A DNA stretch of 12,421 bases from Desulfobulbaceae bacterium UBA5611 (GTDB lineage Bacteria; Desulfobacterota; Desulfobulbia; Desulfobulbales; Desulfocapsaceae): the NCBI GenBank assembly GCA_002424635.1, contig DIKT01000011.1, positions 1 to 12,421 on the forward strand. The letters are read 5' to 3'. The translations under genes and the position numbers were made by a program. Under the pieces are notes generated by a model that did not search any database, had not been told where the DNA came from, and saw only the letters and a program-made list of their open reading frames with translations. Shown here one piece after another: positions 5,539-12,421 of this stretch. How positions within the stretch are numbered: position 1 is the first letter of the stretch; every line of letters begins with the position of its first letter.

Positions 5539-7888
5539 GCTGGATATGAACACAACGACTGCAATAAAATTGGAGACCGCCGGTTGCCAGGAAGAATGCT
5601 GCGCTGGAACCGCTGGAAAGAACAACCAGGCAGGATCTGGTGGGGTCAGCCCGACGCTGGTGCCTGTTAAGGCCATTGTTAATTTCAGCAATAAAATCAT
5701 CAATAGCAATACCGGTTTGCAGCCCATTGAATCTTTAAAGCCAGAAACACCAACAGCTCAGTCTTTCCGGCCGGGACCGGAGACTCTGCAGACGGTCTTT
5801 CAAGTCTCCGGTCTGGATTGTGGTGATTGCGCGGCCAAACTGGAAAAAAGGATTGCCGCCTTACCGGGCGTGCTAGCAGCGACTATCAACTTTGGGGCCG
5901 GCAAACTAACGGTAACACACAATACTGACGAGTCTCTTCTCATGGAGGCTATCAAAAAGGCCGGCTATATAGCCGTCAAGGTTGATAAAAATCTTAAGCA
6001 ACCAGTGGTTGAATTGTTGTGGTGGCAGAATAGACGGACTCAGGCCACCATAATTTCCGGCATTTTGCTGACCATTGCCACCATTGCTGACTGGTCCGGG
6101 GCTCCAGAAAGCCTTGTCATCCCCTTATATATCCTGACCGCTGTCATCGGCGGCTATCAGGCCGCCAAAAGCGGCTTCTATAGTCTGCGTGCACTGTCTC
6201 TGGACATGAATTTTTTAATGACCGCCGCTATTATTGGTGCTGCGGCCATCGGCGAATGGAACGAGGGGGCAACCGTGGCCTTTCTCTTTTCTTTTGGCAT
6301 CACCCTGCAGGCATACACTCTCGACAAAACGCGGCAGTCCATCAGATCGTTAATGGAACTGGCACCACCAGTGGCTTTAGTGCAGCGGGACAACCAGGAA
6401 ATGCTGTTACCGGTTGCCGATATAGAGGTCGGCGCAATCATCATAGTCAAGCCCGGCGAACGAATCGCAATGGATGGAATGGTCCAGGGCGGGGCCTCGG
6501 CGGTCAACCAGGCCACTATTACCGGTGAATCAATTCCTGTCGAAAAAGCAGCCGGCGATACGGTTTATGCCGGCACTCTCAACGAACACGGAGCGCTGGA
6601 AATCAGGGTGACCAAAACGGCCGACCATTCAACTCTGGCCAGAATCTCACAACTGGTGGAGGAAGCCCAGGCCCAGAAGGCACCATCCCAGCAATTTGTT
6701 GATGTCTTTGCCAAATATTATACCCCACTTGTCCTGATAGCGGCGGCCGGCATTATGGTGCTGCCGTGGTTGCTTTTCCAGCAGCCTTTTGCCCCGTGGT
6801 TTTATAATGGCTTGGTCCTGCTGGTGATTTCCTGCCCCTGCGCCCTGATTATCTCCACACCGGTCTCTATCGTCTCCGCCATCGGTAATGCTTCCCGGCG
6901 CGGTGTTCTCATCAAAGGAGGCGCCTATCTGGAACAGATGGGCTCTGTCAAGGCCGTCGCCTTTGACAAGACCGGCACTTTAACACAAGGCCGTCCGGTG
7001 GTGACGGATATTATGACAACGCCTGCTTATCCAGAAAATGAGCTCCTAAGAATAGCCGCTGGTATCGAAAAATGGTCCGAGCATCCCCTGGCTCAGGCTG
7101 TGGTGCAAAAGGCCGCCGGACTCGACTTTAAGACGGCAACCGATTTCAAGGCCCTGGTAGGTCGAGGAGCCCAGGCCCGGATCGATGGCCGAACCACCTA
7201 TATTGGCAATCTGCGTTTATTCGAAGAACTCGGTTTTGATTTGGCATCTCATGCCCAATTCCTGATTGATCTGGAAAATCAGGGCAAGACCGTCCTGCTG
7301 TTGGGTGCCGGGAACCTGATTTATGGCATGATTGCGGTCGCTGATACCATACGGGCAGACAGCCGAGCAGCACTGCTGGCCCTGCATCGGGCAGGAATTA
7401 AGCATATCAGCATGCTGACCGGCGACAATGAGCGTGTCGCCCGAGCCATTGCCGGCCAGCTTAATATTGATTCCTTTTTCAGCGAACTATTACCTGAGGA
7501 TAAAGTAACAGCAGTACAGAAGATTATCCGCGAACACGGCAGCGTGGTCATGGTTGGCGAAGGAGTAAATGATGCTCCCGCCCTGGCCATGGCCACTGTT
7601 GGGGTAGCAATGGGAGTAGCCGGGTCGGATGTGGCCCTGGAAACTGCGGATGTCGCCTTAATGACCGATGATCTTGGTAAACTAGCCTATGTCATTAAAC
7701 TGAGTCATAAAACTGTGGCCATTATTAAGCAGAATATTGCTTTCGCCATTCTGATTAAATTCATTTTCATCACTCTGCTCTTTCTGGGCATGGCCAACCT
7801 CTGGCTGGCCGTGCTGGCCGACATGGGCGCCTCTCTGCTGGTCACCTTGAATGGCATGCGGCTGATGCGACGGTTGCAAGGAGTCTAG
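5516..7888 (+). CDS. cadA: Heavy-metal P1B-type ATPase (Zn/Cd/Pb exporter, CadA/ZntA type)
   Basis: A 790-residue inner-membrane pump that uses ATP to export divalent soft metals. In order: a Cys-rich start (C24, C28, C29), a variable linker, a heavy-metal-associated domain with GLDC102-G-D-C105, membrane helices, the actuator TGES at 336-339, the C440-P-C442 membrane site, the phosphorylation motif D484-KTG, the nucleotide-domain H523-P, MLTGDN, and the hinge motif GEGVND with E682. K748 in the helix after it and D769 in ADMGASLLV are the P1B-2 signature for Zn/Cd/Pb. The hinge motif usually reads GDGxND, so E682 is a conservative change at a Mg2+-coordinating position. AAGGGA six bases upstream supports the ATG at 5516; the ATG at 5546 is an alternative. 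Overlap with the repressor gene suggests translational coupling. Confidence 0.95.
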   Translation: MLNINKNKLDMNTTTAIKLETAGCQEECCAGTAGKNNQAGSGGVSPTLVPVKAIVNFSNKIINSNTGLQPIESLKPETPTAQSFRPGPETLQTVFQVSGLDCGDCAAKLEKRIAALPGVLAATINFGAGKLTVTHNTDESLLMEAIKKAGYIAVKVDKNLKQPVVELLWWQNRRTQATIISGILLTIATIADWSGAPESLVIPLYILTAVIGGYQAAKSGFYSLRALSLDMNFLMTAAIIGAAAIGEWNEGATVAFLFSFGITLQAYTLDKTRQSIRSLMELAPPVALVQRDNQEMLLPVADIEVGAIIIVKPGERIAMDGMVQGGASAVNQATITGESIPVEKAAGDTVYAGTLNEHGALEIRVTKTADHSTLARISQLVEEAQAQKAPSQQFVDVFAKYYTPLVLIAAAGIMVLPWLLFQQPFAPWFYNGLVLLVISCPCALIISTPVSIVSAIGNASRRGVLIKGGAYLEQMGSVKAVAFDKTGTLTQGRPVVTDIMTTPAYPENELLRIAAGIEKWSEHPLAQAVVQKAAGLDFKTATDFKALVGRGAQARIDGRTTYIGNLRLFEELGFDLASHAQFLIDLENQGKTVLLLGAGNLIYGMIAVADTIRADSRAALLALHRAGIKHISMLTGDNERVARAIAGQLNIDSFFSELLPEDKVTAVQKIIREHGSVVMVGEGVNDAPALAMATVGVAMGVAGSDVALETADVALMTDDLGKLAYVIKLSHKTVAIIKQNIAFAILIKFIFITLLFLGMANLWLAVLADMGASLLVTLNGMRLMRRLQGV

Positions 7889-7910
7889 GCCCATTTGGAA
7901 GCTTGGCATG

Positions 7911-8876
7911 TTATTTTTTACTGCTGAACTGCAGGACCAGTTCCTGAAATTTTTCCGGTGAAGAAAGGCAGGCCTGTCCTTCGCTGCATTGAGTTAACAG
8001 AAAACAAAAATCGAGGAATTCATTCATCAACCGAGTTTTTGCCTTATCTTTATGTTGAATTATAAAGAGCTGTCGCTTCATATCCACCCCCTTCAAAGGG
8101 ATCTGCTGCAACCAGCCTCGATTAATCGCCCGGCAGACAGTCAGACTGGAAAGACAGCCAATACCGGCACCGGCCTCCACTGCCTTTTTAATGGCTTCTG
8201 TATGACCTAACTCCATCACCACATTAAGATCTGTGACATATCGGCCCAGTTTACTTTTAAATATCTGCGCCGTTCCTGAGCCAGCCTCGCGCATGACCCA
8301 ATTATATTTGTTCAGGTCCGTTGTGACATCACAAATTATCTCACATTCTGTATCCTTAGCCCGGGTAATAAGAATCAGTTCATCCTGAAACCAGTTCAAC
8401 ACCTTAATCTTTTCGTTATTGACCTCGCCTTCAACAAATCCAAGATCAACTTCACGATCAATGATCATTTTTTCTGCAGTGTCCGTGTTGCAGACCAGCA
8501 TATTAAAATGCACATTTGGGTACATGTTTTTAAAAACAGTGATCAGATAGGGCAAGACATAATTGCCGATAGTAGAGCTGGCCACCAATTTTAAAGTACC
8601 AGCAAAATTCCCGTCCTTTTCATTCATCAAGCTGTCTAAATTCTCCAGCTTATCCAGAATCTCTCGACTGAGCGGCAGAAAATATCGCCCTCTATCATTA
8701 AGCTCCAAGCGCCTGCCGATACGATCAAATAAAGGCCCTCCTAACTGATTTTCCATTTCATTCAAAGCAAGACTTACAGCGGATTGGGTAATAAAAAGAC
8801 TTTGCGCGGCTTTAGTCACCTGACCAGTGCCCACAACCGCTTTAAAGATTTCAAGCTGACGCATTGTAATTGACAT
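7911..8876 (-). CDS. LysR-family transcriptional regulator, YeiE-like
   Basis: A 321-residue LysR-type regulator. The N-terminal winged helix-turn-helix (about 4-63) opens SITMRQLEIF, contains TKAAQSLFITQSAVS and runs to LFDRIGRRLELNDRG. A linker helix follows, then the effector-binding domain from about 93: SSTIGNYVLPY, REVDLGFVEG, WVMREAGSGTAQIF, MELGHTEAIKKAVEAGAGIGCLS. These segments resemble E. coli YeiE, a regulator linked to sulfite and sulfur metabolism, and the wider CysB/CbbR-like group. The C-terminus is cysteine-rich (CFLLTQCSEGQAC), and the last 20 residues go beyond the usual domain. AGGA precedes the ATG. It converges with the ATPase gene, 22 bases apart, and is divergent from the two-CW gene, its most likely nearby target. 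The effector is unknown. Confidence 0.92.
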   Translation of the reverse strand: MSITMRQLEIFKAVVGTGQVTKAAQSLFITQSAVSLALNEMENQLGGPLFDRIGRRLELNDRGRYFLPLSREILDKLENLDSLMNEKDGNFAGTLKLVASSTIGNYVLPYLITVFKNMYPNVHFNMLVCNTDTAEKMIIDREVDLGFVEGEVNNEKIKVLNWFQDELILITRAKDTECEIICDVTTDLNKYNWVMREAGSGTAQIFKSKLGRYVTDLNVVMELGHTEAIKKAVEAGAGIGCLSSLTVCRAINRGWLQQIPLKGVDMKRQLFIIQHKDKAKTRLMNEFLDFCFLLTQCSEGQACLSSPEKFQELVLQFSSKK

Positions 8877-8909
8877 AAGAATCCTTTTTCAGAACGTATT
8901 AGTTAGATC

Positions 8910-8928
8910 AATGATAAGCATTATTATT
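8910..8928. promoter_or_regulatory. Candidate LysR-type binding dyad
   Basis: AATGATAA and TTATTATT are inverted repeats at 7 of 8 positions around GCA, 34 bases upstream of the LysR start and in the shared region with the divergent two-CW gene. AT-rich dyads of this size in a divergent region are typical for LysR regulators, but the low complexity makes chance likely. Confidence 0.3.
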
Positions 8929-9069
8929 ATAAATTTTACTAGTTGGAAAGGATGAAGTTAGCTAAGCCCATCAAAGAAAATTAGGTTTTTATCGTAGATT
9001 GATGAGCCAGGATTTTGATAATGGATTAGCAATCGCGAGCGAACTCCTAACAAAGTACATGAGGGAATC

Positions 9070-9402
9070 ATGCCTACACCATCGGAAATGCCCTGTTGGG
9101 AAATTATTCAATGTAATAAAAAAGACAGTTGTTTTTGTGGGAGCGATACAAAAAAGCCTTGCTGGGAATTTGTTAAAGAAGACCATTTCTGTTCATTTCA
9201 TATTTGCGTTGATTGCCTGGTTTATCTGGCCAAACATGCGGATTCAACCCTCTCGGAAGAAAGATTTCATTCGATAATGAAACAGAGAAAAAAAATGCGC
9301 TTAATGAATTATCAAAATGCTTCACCGTCTGCACTCATTTGCCCTGTAATATCAGGGAAAAGCCCATTAAAAAGTAAGTCTCCACCACGACTGACCAGGT
9401 GA
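9070..9402 (+). CDS. Two-CW domain cysteine-rich protein
   Basis: A 110-residue soluble protein with two CWE modules: C9-W-E...C15...C21-x-C23 and C31-W-E-F...C41...C46-x2-C49. The spacing fits the two-CW domain family of small cysteine-rich proteins seen in Desulfobacterota and related anaerobes. The eight cysteines could hold zinc or an iron-sulfur cluster. Residues 50-110 are basic and Ser/Pro-rich and look unstructured. GAGGG stands four bases before the ATG, and two in-frame stops at 9016-9021 exclude any ATG further upstream. It is divergent from the YeiE-like LysR gene, which suggests control by it. No function is established; a redox or metal role is inference. The overlapping frame from 8999 is discussed separately. 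Confidence 0.8.
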   Translation: MPTPSEMPCWEIIQCNKKDSCFCGSDTKKPCWEFVKEDHFCSFHICVDCLVYLAKHADSTLSEERFHSIMKQRKKMRLMNYQNASPSALICPVISGKSPLKSKSPPRLTR

Positions 9403-9433
9403 GGTTATCCTCTTACTGTCTTATTCCTCCCTG

Positions 9434-9593
9434 ATAAAAAGAGGTGTAAAAGTTTACCAGTTTTTAGATCTGTCTGTTTAAAACCGGCCCCCCATCGAGA
9501 CCCTCCTCTCTATGGGCAACAATTTAGAACAGATGAACAGAGTCTCTTTGCCGACTCTGTGATCCAAGGACTGGTAGACTTTTACATTTTTAT
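9434..9593 (+). ncRNA. Strongly foldable element, possible structured RNA or palindromic mini-element
   Basis: Nested complementary segments fit one fold. P0: 9434-9440 with 9587-9593. P1: 9445-9461 with 9570-9586, 17 contiguous pairs in plus-strand RNA with one G-U wobble that would be an A-C mismatch on the other strand. P1b: GATC 9467-9470 with GATC 9561-9564. P2: 9474-9482 with 9523-9532, one bulged G. P2b: CCCAT/ATGGG plus GAGA/TCTC at 9491-9516 with a 6-base loop. P3: ACAGAGTC/GACTCTGT at 9537-9560. Together they form a three-way junction. I do not recognise the family. The wobble favours a plus-strand RNA, but long near-perfect ends would also suit a miniature inverted-repeat element. 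No promoter was identified. Confidence 0.4.
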
Positions 9594-9762
9594 AAAGCCA
9601 GAACTATTTCCACTGTAAAATCAACATAACCAATCATCATAGCCTGCAACCGGCTGCCCTCAAGCTTTGTTACTCTGCATACTTTAGTCCTCACAATTTC
9701 CAGACTCCGCCAATTGCTGCGCTGTTTCTCATTAAGACCGTCTATAAATTCTTCTCTTTTGC

Positions 9763-9768
9763 TATAAT
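9763..9768 (+). promoter_or_regulatory. Isolated -10-like box upstream of DUF2905
   Basis: A perfect TATAAT lies 93 bases before the DUF2905 start. No sequence resembling TTGACA occurs 15-19 bases upstream, so this is only a weak promoter candidate. Confidence 0.25.
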
Positions 9769-9817
9769 GAATACAGGGTAATTCCGACAATCGAGAGGGG
9801 GACCTCAGCAAGGAACT

Positions 9818-9832
9818 ATGCTGTGACAGCAT
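9818..9832. repeat. Small hairpin in the DUF2905 leader
   Basis: ATGCTG and CAGCAT form a perfect 6-base stem around TGA, 28 bases before the start codon and clear of the GGAGG ribosome binding site. No T-run follows, so it is not a terminator. Confidence 0.3.
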
Positions 9833-9860
9833 GAACAGCTAGACATAATGGAGGCAGCAC

Positions 9861-10061
9861 ATGGCAAAAACACTGATCATCATAGGCATTGTTATCATCA
9901 TCATTGGTTTTTGCTGGCCATTACTCCAAAAATTAAATTTAGGCCGACTACCGGGTGATTTCGTCTTCAAATCCGGGAACTTCAGGTTTTACTTTCCACT
10001 GACCACCTCCATTATCATTTCCGTGCTGTTATCGCTCCTGTTCTGGATTTTTAAGAAATAA
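9861..10061 (+). CDS. DUF2905 family small membrane protein
   Basis: A 66-residue membrane protein. A first hydrophobic helix (about 4-22) is followed by the family hallmark GRLPGDF (28-34), a short strand region with NFRFYFPLTTSI (40-51), and a second hydrophobic helix (about 48-63) ending in FKK. Length, order and motif agree with the DUF2905 family, small inner-membrane proteins of unknown function found widely in bacteria. GGAGG six bases or so before the ATG makes the start firm. It is flanked by non-coding stretches on both sides, so it is probably monocistronic. Confidence 0.9.
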   Translation: MAKTLIIIGIVIIIIGFCWPLLQKLNLGRLPGDFVFKSGNFRFYFPLTTSIIISVLLSLLFWIFKK

Positions 10062-10354
10062 TCCCCTAACTGTCAAAAACGGCTATAAGAAAAAGTATGA
10101 CTAGCAGCGCATCACAAAGCTATTTTCGCATATTTTAAGGTTTTCCTGCTAAGTTATCTGCAATTGTCATCCGTAAATATTTCCTGCTTCTCTTTTATCT
10201 TTCTCCCATGACCCACCACATGATAATTCTATCAATTTCAATACTTACAAAAAAATGCTTACGACATTTTTATTCCAATTTTACAAAAGAAGTGATAACC
10301 AATCATTTGACTAATAAAAAACGATTTGATTATCATAAACGAGGAGATTACACG
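10062..10354. other. AT-rich leader region before the membrane protein gene
   Basis: 293 AT-rich bases. The reading frame of the next gene extends upstream to an ATG at 10208, but that ATG lacks a ribosome binding site and the extra residues look non-coding. No clear promoter, terminator or RNA was seen. Confidence 0.5.
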
Positions 10355-11473
10355 ATGGTCGCATTTGGCATTTCCTCCATCTTCTTTGCTATCCTTGCTG
10401 TTTTTGTACCTTTCTTTGGCATATTCATTGCCGGCCTTTCCGGTCTTCTTGCTTGGCTGTCTGCAGGAAGAGGCACTCATCTTGGCGCTGCCGCGGTTAT
10501 CATTAATCTCGTCAATATTTGTCTTCTATCTCCCGGCTATCTGTTGGTTGCCGGACTGGAAGCTCATCTACGGACACCAGATCAGGCTAAAACATTTATT
10601 ATCTGGGCCATCGTTCTTTTCCTGCAAATCTCAGCAATTGGGGTTTTTATAGCGTATTACGTCTTAACTAAAATTGATTGCAAGAAGGCAAAAAAGACAT
10701 TCAGGACCAAGGGCTCACAAGAGGAGTTTCCCAATCACCTTGATCAGGTAATTGGCAATGATAACTATATCCCTGCAGCGAGCTCTATCGAATCAAGATC
10801 TGATGAGTTAGAAAAGGCTGTCACCCCACTTACCAAAACCCTGATCAAAAAACTGCATGCAGGCAGAAAACAGGATAGTAAATTTTGGCAAAGTGAGTTT
10901 GGAACCAAGCAGAGAGATCCTGCAGAAATTCCTGTTGATGGTTCAAGACCACATGATCCATTTTTTAAAAGGAATAAGTCTTTGTTGCAGGCACAGGCAG
11001 TTGCTATTTCAGGTATTGGACTTGCTTTTGTCTTGATAATTATCAGGCCGGATCTATTCCCCTACCTGCAATATTCCAGTGTTTACAAGTTATTCAGCAA
11101 AACTTTCCCAGAGCATCATCTTGCTAAATTCAAAGAAAAGCAACCGTTACCAGGCAAGAGCACTCCTGCCCAAAAGCCACCTGTACAAGAGTACCAAGTT
11201 ACTGATTTTCAAAGTAATAACTTGAAGAGACCAGCCCTGGTAAATAAAACGCAGCAACATCAGGCTAGAGAAAAAACACCCACAGCGATGGCTTCATATG
11301 CAATCATGAAGGATACGGATTCCTGGTATATTATTGAACTCCAAAGTGGCGAAACCATAGTAACTCAGCAAGCCACAGTGACAAAGGATTGGGTGTCTAT
11401 TTTAGGTTCAAATGGCAAAGAGAGAAGAATCAACAGGAGTGAAGTGAAAAATTACAATAAAACTAAACTATAG
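10355..11473 (+). CDS. Unrecognised membrane protein with C-terminal beta domain
   Basis: A 372-residue protein I cannot assign to a family. The first 105 residues are hydrophobic, with segments near 3-36 (two helices), 43-66 and 81-105. They have the look of small four-helix DUF4190-like proteins. A polar, charged stretch follows (106-213), then a single hydrophobic segment (214-230), a Pro/Gln/Lys-rich linker (260-310), and a terminal 60 residues patterned as short beta strands: YAIMKDTDSWYIIELQSGE, TIVTQQATVTKDWVSILG, GKERRINRSEVKNY. Such a strand module of the form D/SG-x-I...V.I...NG...I..SEV is common at the ends of Desulfobacterota surface or envelope proteins. GAGGAG eight bases before the ATG at 10355 is far better than anything at the in-frame ATG 10208, so the longer form is rejected. 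It looks monocistronic. Role unknown. Confidence 0.75.
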   Translation: MVAFGISSIFFAILAVFVPFFGIFIAGLSGLLAWLSAGRGTHLGAAAVIINLVNICLLSPGYLLVAGLEAHLRTPDQAKTFIIWAIVLFLQISAIGVFIAYYVLTKIDCKKAKKTFRTKGSQEEFPNHLDQVIGNDNYIPAASSIESRSDELEKAVTPLTKTLIKKLHAGRKQDSKFWQSEFGTKQRDPAEIPVDGSRPHDPFFKRNKSLLQAQAVAISGIGLAFVLIIIRPDLFPYLQYSSVYKLFSKTFPEHHLAKFKEKQPLPGKSTPAQKPPVQEYQVTDFQSNNLKRPALVNKTQQHQAREKTPTAMASYAIMKDTDSWYIIELQSGETIVTQQATVTKDWVSILGSNGKERRINRSEVKNYNKTKL

Positions 11474-11620
11474 TTGATCGAACCAAGCTGTCCTCTTCAA
11501 TGCACATCTGACCATTCGGACAAAAGAAGTCCCGGAAACTGTTAACCGATCCTCGGCTGGATGCTTTGCGGAATCAATAATGATTGATGGAAACAGCAGA
11601 GTAGAAAGGATTGTTTTTGG

Positions 11621-12277
11621 GTGTCCCAAGATAAATATTCTATGGAAGAAATGTACGTAATTCACGAAGAACCCGAATTTGTCGTGGTCGTAAAGCCAAG
11701 TGGGCTGCTCTCTGTTCCCGGACGTGGTCCGGAAAACCTGGATTGTGTCAGCGAGCGGGTGAAAGCACGGTATCCGGGCTGCATCGAACAGCCCTCGGTT
11801 CACCGCCTTGATATGGACACTTCGGGGTTGTTGGTGGTCGCGCGAACCAAAGAGGCACATCGTAACATCTCTATACAGTTTCAAGAGGGCAAGGTAAATA
11901 AACGCTATATAGCCATTCTTGACGGCGAATTAGATGGCGAGGAGGGTATCGTCGAACTTCCTTTCCGCCTCGATATTGACAATAGACCGCATCAAATTTA
12001 TGATCCGGTGCACGGAAAGGTGGGGATTACCCACTGGAAAAAACTCCTGGTAAAGAACGGAAAAACACGAATCGAGTTTAAACCTATCACCGGCAGAACA
12101 CATCAGCTCAGGGTTCACTCCGCTTCCAAACACGGTCTCGGAATTCCTATTGTCGGCGATCCGCTCTACGGAACCGGCACCGGCCCGGGATTGCTGCAGC
12201 TGCATGCCTGCTATCTTGCCTTTGCTCACCCAAGAACTGGTGAGATCCTCGAATTTAACTCGGAACCTCTGTTCTAA
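11621..12277 (+). CDS. RluA-family rRNA/tRNA pseudouridine synthase
   Basis: A 218-residue pseudouridine synthase of the RluA family. It isomerises specific uridines in RNA; E. coli RluA acts on 23S U746 and tRNA U32. Seen in order: DEFVVVVKPSGLLSVPGR-type entry strand (about 19-35), the catalytic motif H61-R-L-D64-x-DTSGLLVVA, KRYIAILDG (94-102), and FKPITGRTHQLRVH (153-166), followed by GIPIVGDPLYG. There is no S4 RNA-binding domain, which fits the short RluA type rather than RluC/RluD. The GTG at 11621 has AAAGGA ten bases upstream. ATG codons at 11642 and 11651 are alternatives that would place the start nearer the family norm. The exact modified base cannot be told from sequence. Confidence 0.9.
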   Translation: MSQDKYSMEEMYVIHEEPEFVVVVKPSGLLSVPGRGPENLDCVSERVKARYPGCIEQPSVHRLDMDTSGLLVVARTKEAHRNISIQFQEGKVNKRYIAILDGELDGEEGIVELPFRLDIDNRPHQIYDPVHGKVGITHWKKLLVKNGKTRIEFKPITGRTHQLRVHSASKHGLGIPIVGDPLYGTGTGPGLLQLHACYLAFAHPRTGEILEFNSEPLF

Positions 12278-12359
12278 ACCGCTGTAAATAAATAACTATA
12301 ACATCTTCAATTCGCGAACGGCATAAGGGGCCGTAAAGAAATAGATGAGGATGTGATGG

Positions 12360-12421
12360 TTATTTGTTGAGTGCCACAACATCGCGCACATTTTTATGTG
12401 CCACGACATCGTCACAGGTAG
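12360..12421 (-). CDS. 3' end of an unidentified gene with a 9-residue repeat
   Basis: The last 19 codons and TAA stop (12360-12362) of a frame that continues past the right edge, reading TCDDVVAHKNVRDVVALNK. The motif DDVVAHKNV is partly repeated as RDVVALNK. The DNA repeats with a 27-base period: 12371-12384 and 12398-12411 agree at 13 of 14 positions. It converges with the pseudouridine synthase, 82 bases away. Family not recognised. The competing minus-strand frame across the same bases is rich in Met, His and Trp and is less coding-like. The call rests on few residues. Confidence 0.4.
   Translation of the reverse strand, partial: TCDDVVAHKNVRDVVALNK

Larger units (their letters stand above)
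9403..9860. other. Intergenic region holding a structured element
   Basis: 458 bases without a convincing gene. The left half is the nested inverted-repeat element at 9434-9593. The right half has an isolated TATAAT (9763-9768) without a good -35 box, and a small hairpin at 9818-9832 shortly before DUF2905. An 80-codon minus-strand frame (9590-9832) has no ribosome binding site and is not called. Confidence 0.6.

Noticed and set aside
8952..8984. Ten-codon frame MKLAKPIKEN before the two-CW gene as a leader peptide
   Set aside because: The ribosome binding site is poorly spaced and there is no attenuator-like hairpin or run of regulatory codons.
8999..9277. 92-codon plus-strand frame overlapping the two-CW gene
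   Set aside because: The first 24 residues (MMSQDFDNGLAIASELLTKY...) look plausible, but the rest runs through the well-supported two-CW gene in another frame and has no domain. At most it is a gene remnant before 9070.
9434..9593. The structured element as 6S RNA or an integron attC site
   Set aside because: The layout vaguely recalls 6S RNA with a closing stem and a 3'-side hairpin, but the terminal stem is far too short. The attC core boxes (GTTRRRY/RYYYAAC) are not in place, and no integrase is nearby.
9590..9832. 80-codon minus-strand frame ending in GYVDFTVEIVLAL
   Set aside because: Part of it has a coding-like composition, but there is no ribosome binding site, no recognisable motif, and its stop codon lies inside the structured element. 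A real but decayed gene cannot be excluded; a protein search would settle it.
10208..10354. 49-residue N-terminal extension of the membrane protein
   Set aside because: No ribosome binding site at 10208, AT-rich and non-coding in appearance, whereas GAGGAG precedes the ATG at 10355.
12318..12334. ACGGC/GCCGT hairpin after the pseudouridine synthase as a terminator
   Set aside because: The stem is only five pairs and no T-run follows on either strand.

Overview
The window reads like ordinary chromosome from a Gram-negative anaerobe, most likely a sulfate- or sulfur-metabolising member of the Desulfobacterota. This is inferred from protein families only (a two-CW cysteine-rich protein, a small Cys-rich MOSC protein, a YeiE-type LysR regulator, DUF2905). 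There is no rRNA or other taxonomic marker. I saw no phage genes, transposase, CRISPR array or tRNA.

Layout. 1-837: the 3' end of a FieF-like cation diffusion facilitator, then a small cupin, both on +. 876-1406: a double zinc-ribbon protein on -. 1407-1822: a non-coding stretch with a probable promoter for that gene and a small coding-like remnant. 1823-4137: an Old Yellow Enzyme-family oxidoreductase and a membrane-anchored metallophosphoesterase on +. 4181-4225: a hairpin repeat at a convergent junction, followed by a MOSC protein on - (4250-4687). 4688-5163: a long regulatory gap. 5164-7888: a metal-resistance operon of a CadC-type ArsR repressor and a Zn/Cd/Pb P1B-type ATPase. 7911-8876: a YeiE-like LysR regulator on -, divergent from a two-CW protein (9070-9402). 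9403-9860: non-coding, with a strongly foldable element of about 160 nt. 9861-11473: DUF2905 and an unrecognised membrane protein. 11621-12277: an RluA-family pseudouridine synthase. 12360-12421: the 3' end of another gene on -.

The clearest functional unit is the ArsR/P-type ATPase pair. It has a near-consensus sigma-70 promoter overlaid by palindromes, a third palindrome covering the ribosome binding site and start codon, and a 23-base overlap between repressor and pump. The CDF transporter at the left edge is a second metal exporter, but nothing links it to that operon. The other genes look like independent housekeeping or accessory units.

The least explained sequence is the nested inverted-repeat element at 9434-9593. 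Next are a small dispersed repeat with copies at 355, 4181 and 4908, and the 27-nt repeated C-terminus at the right edge, which has a weak echo at 1665-1745. I did not find a complete new multi-gene system.
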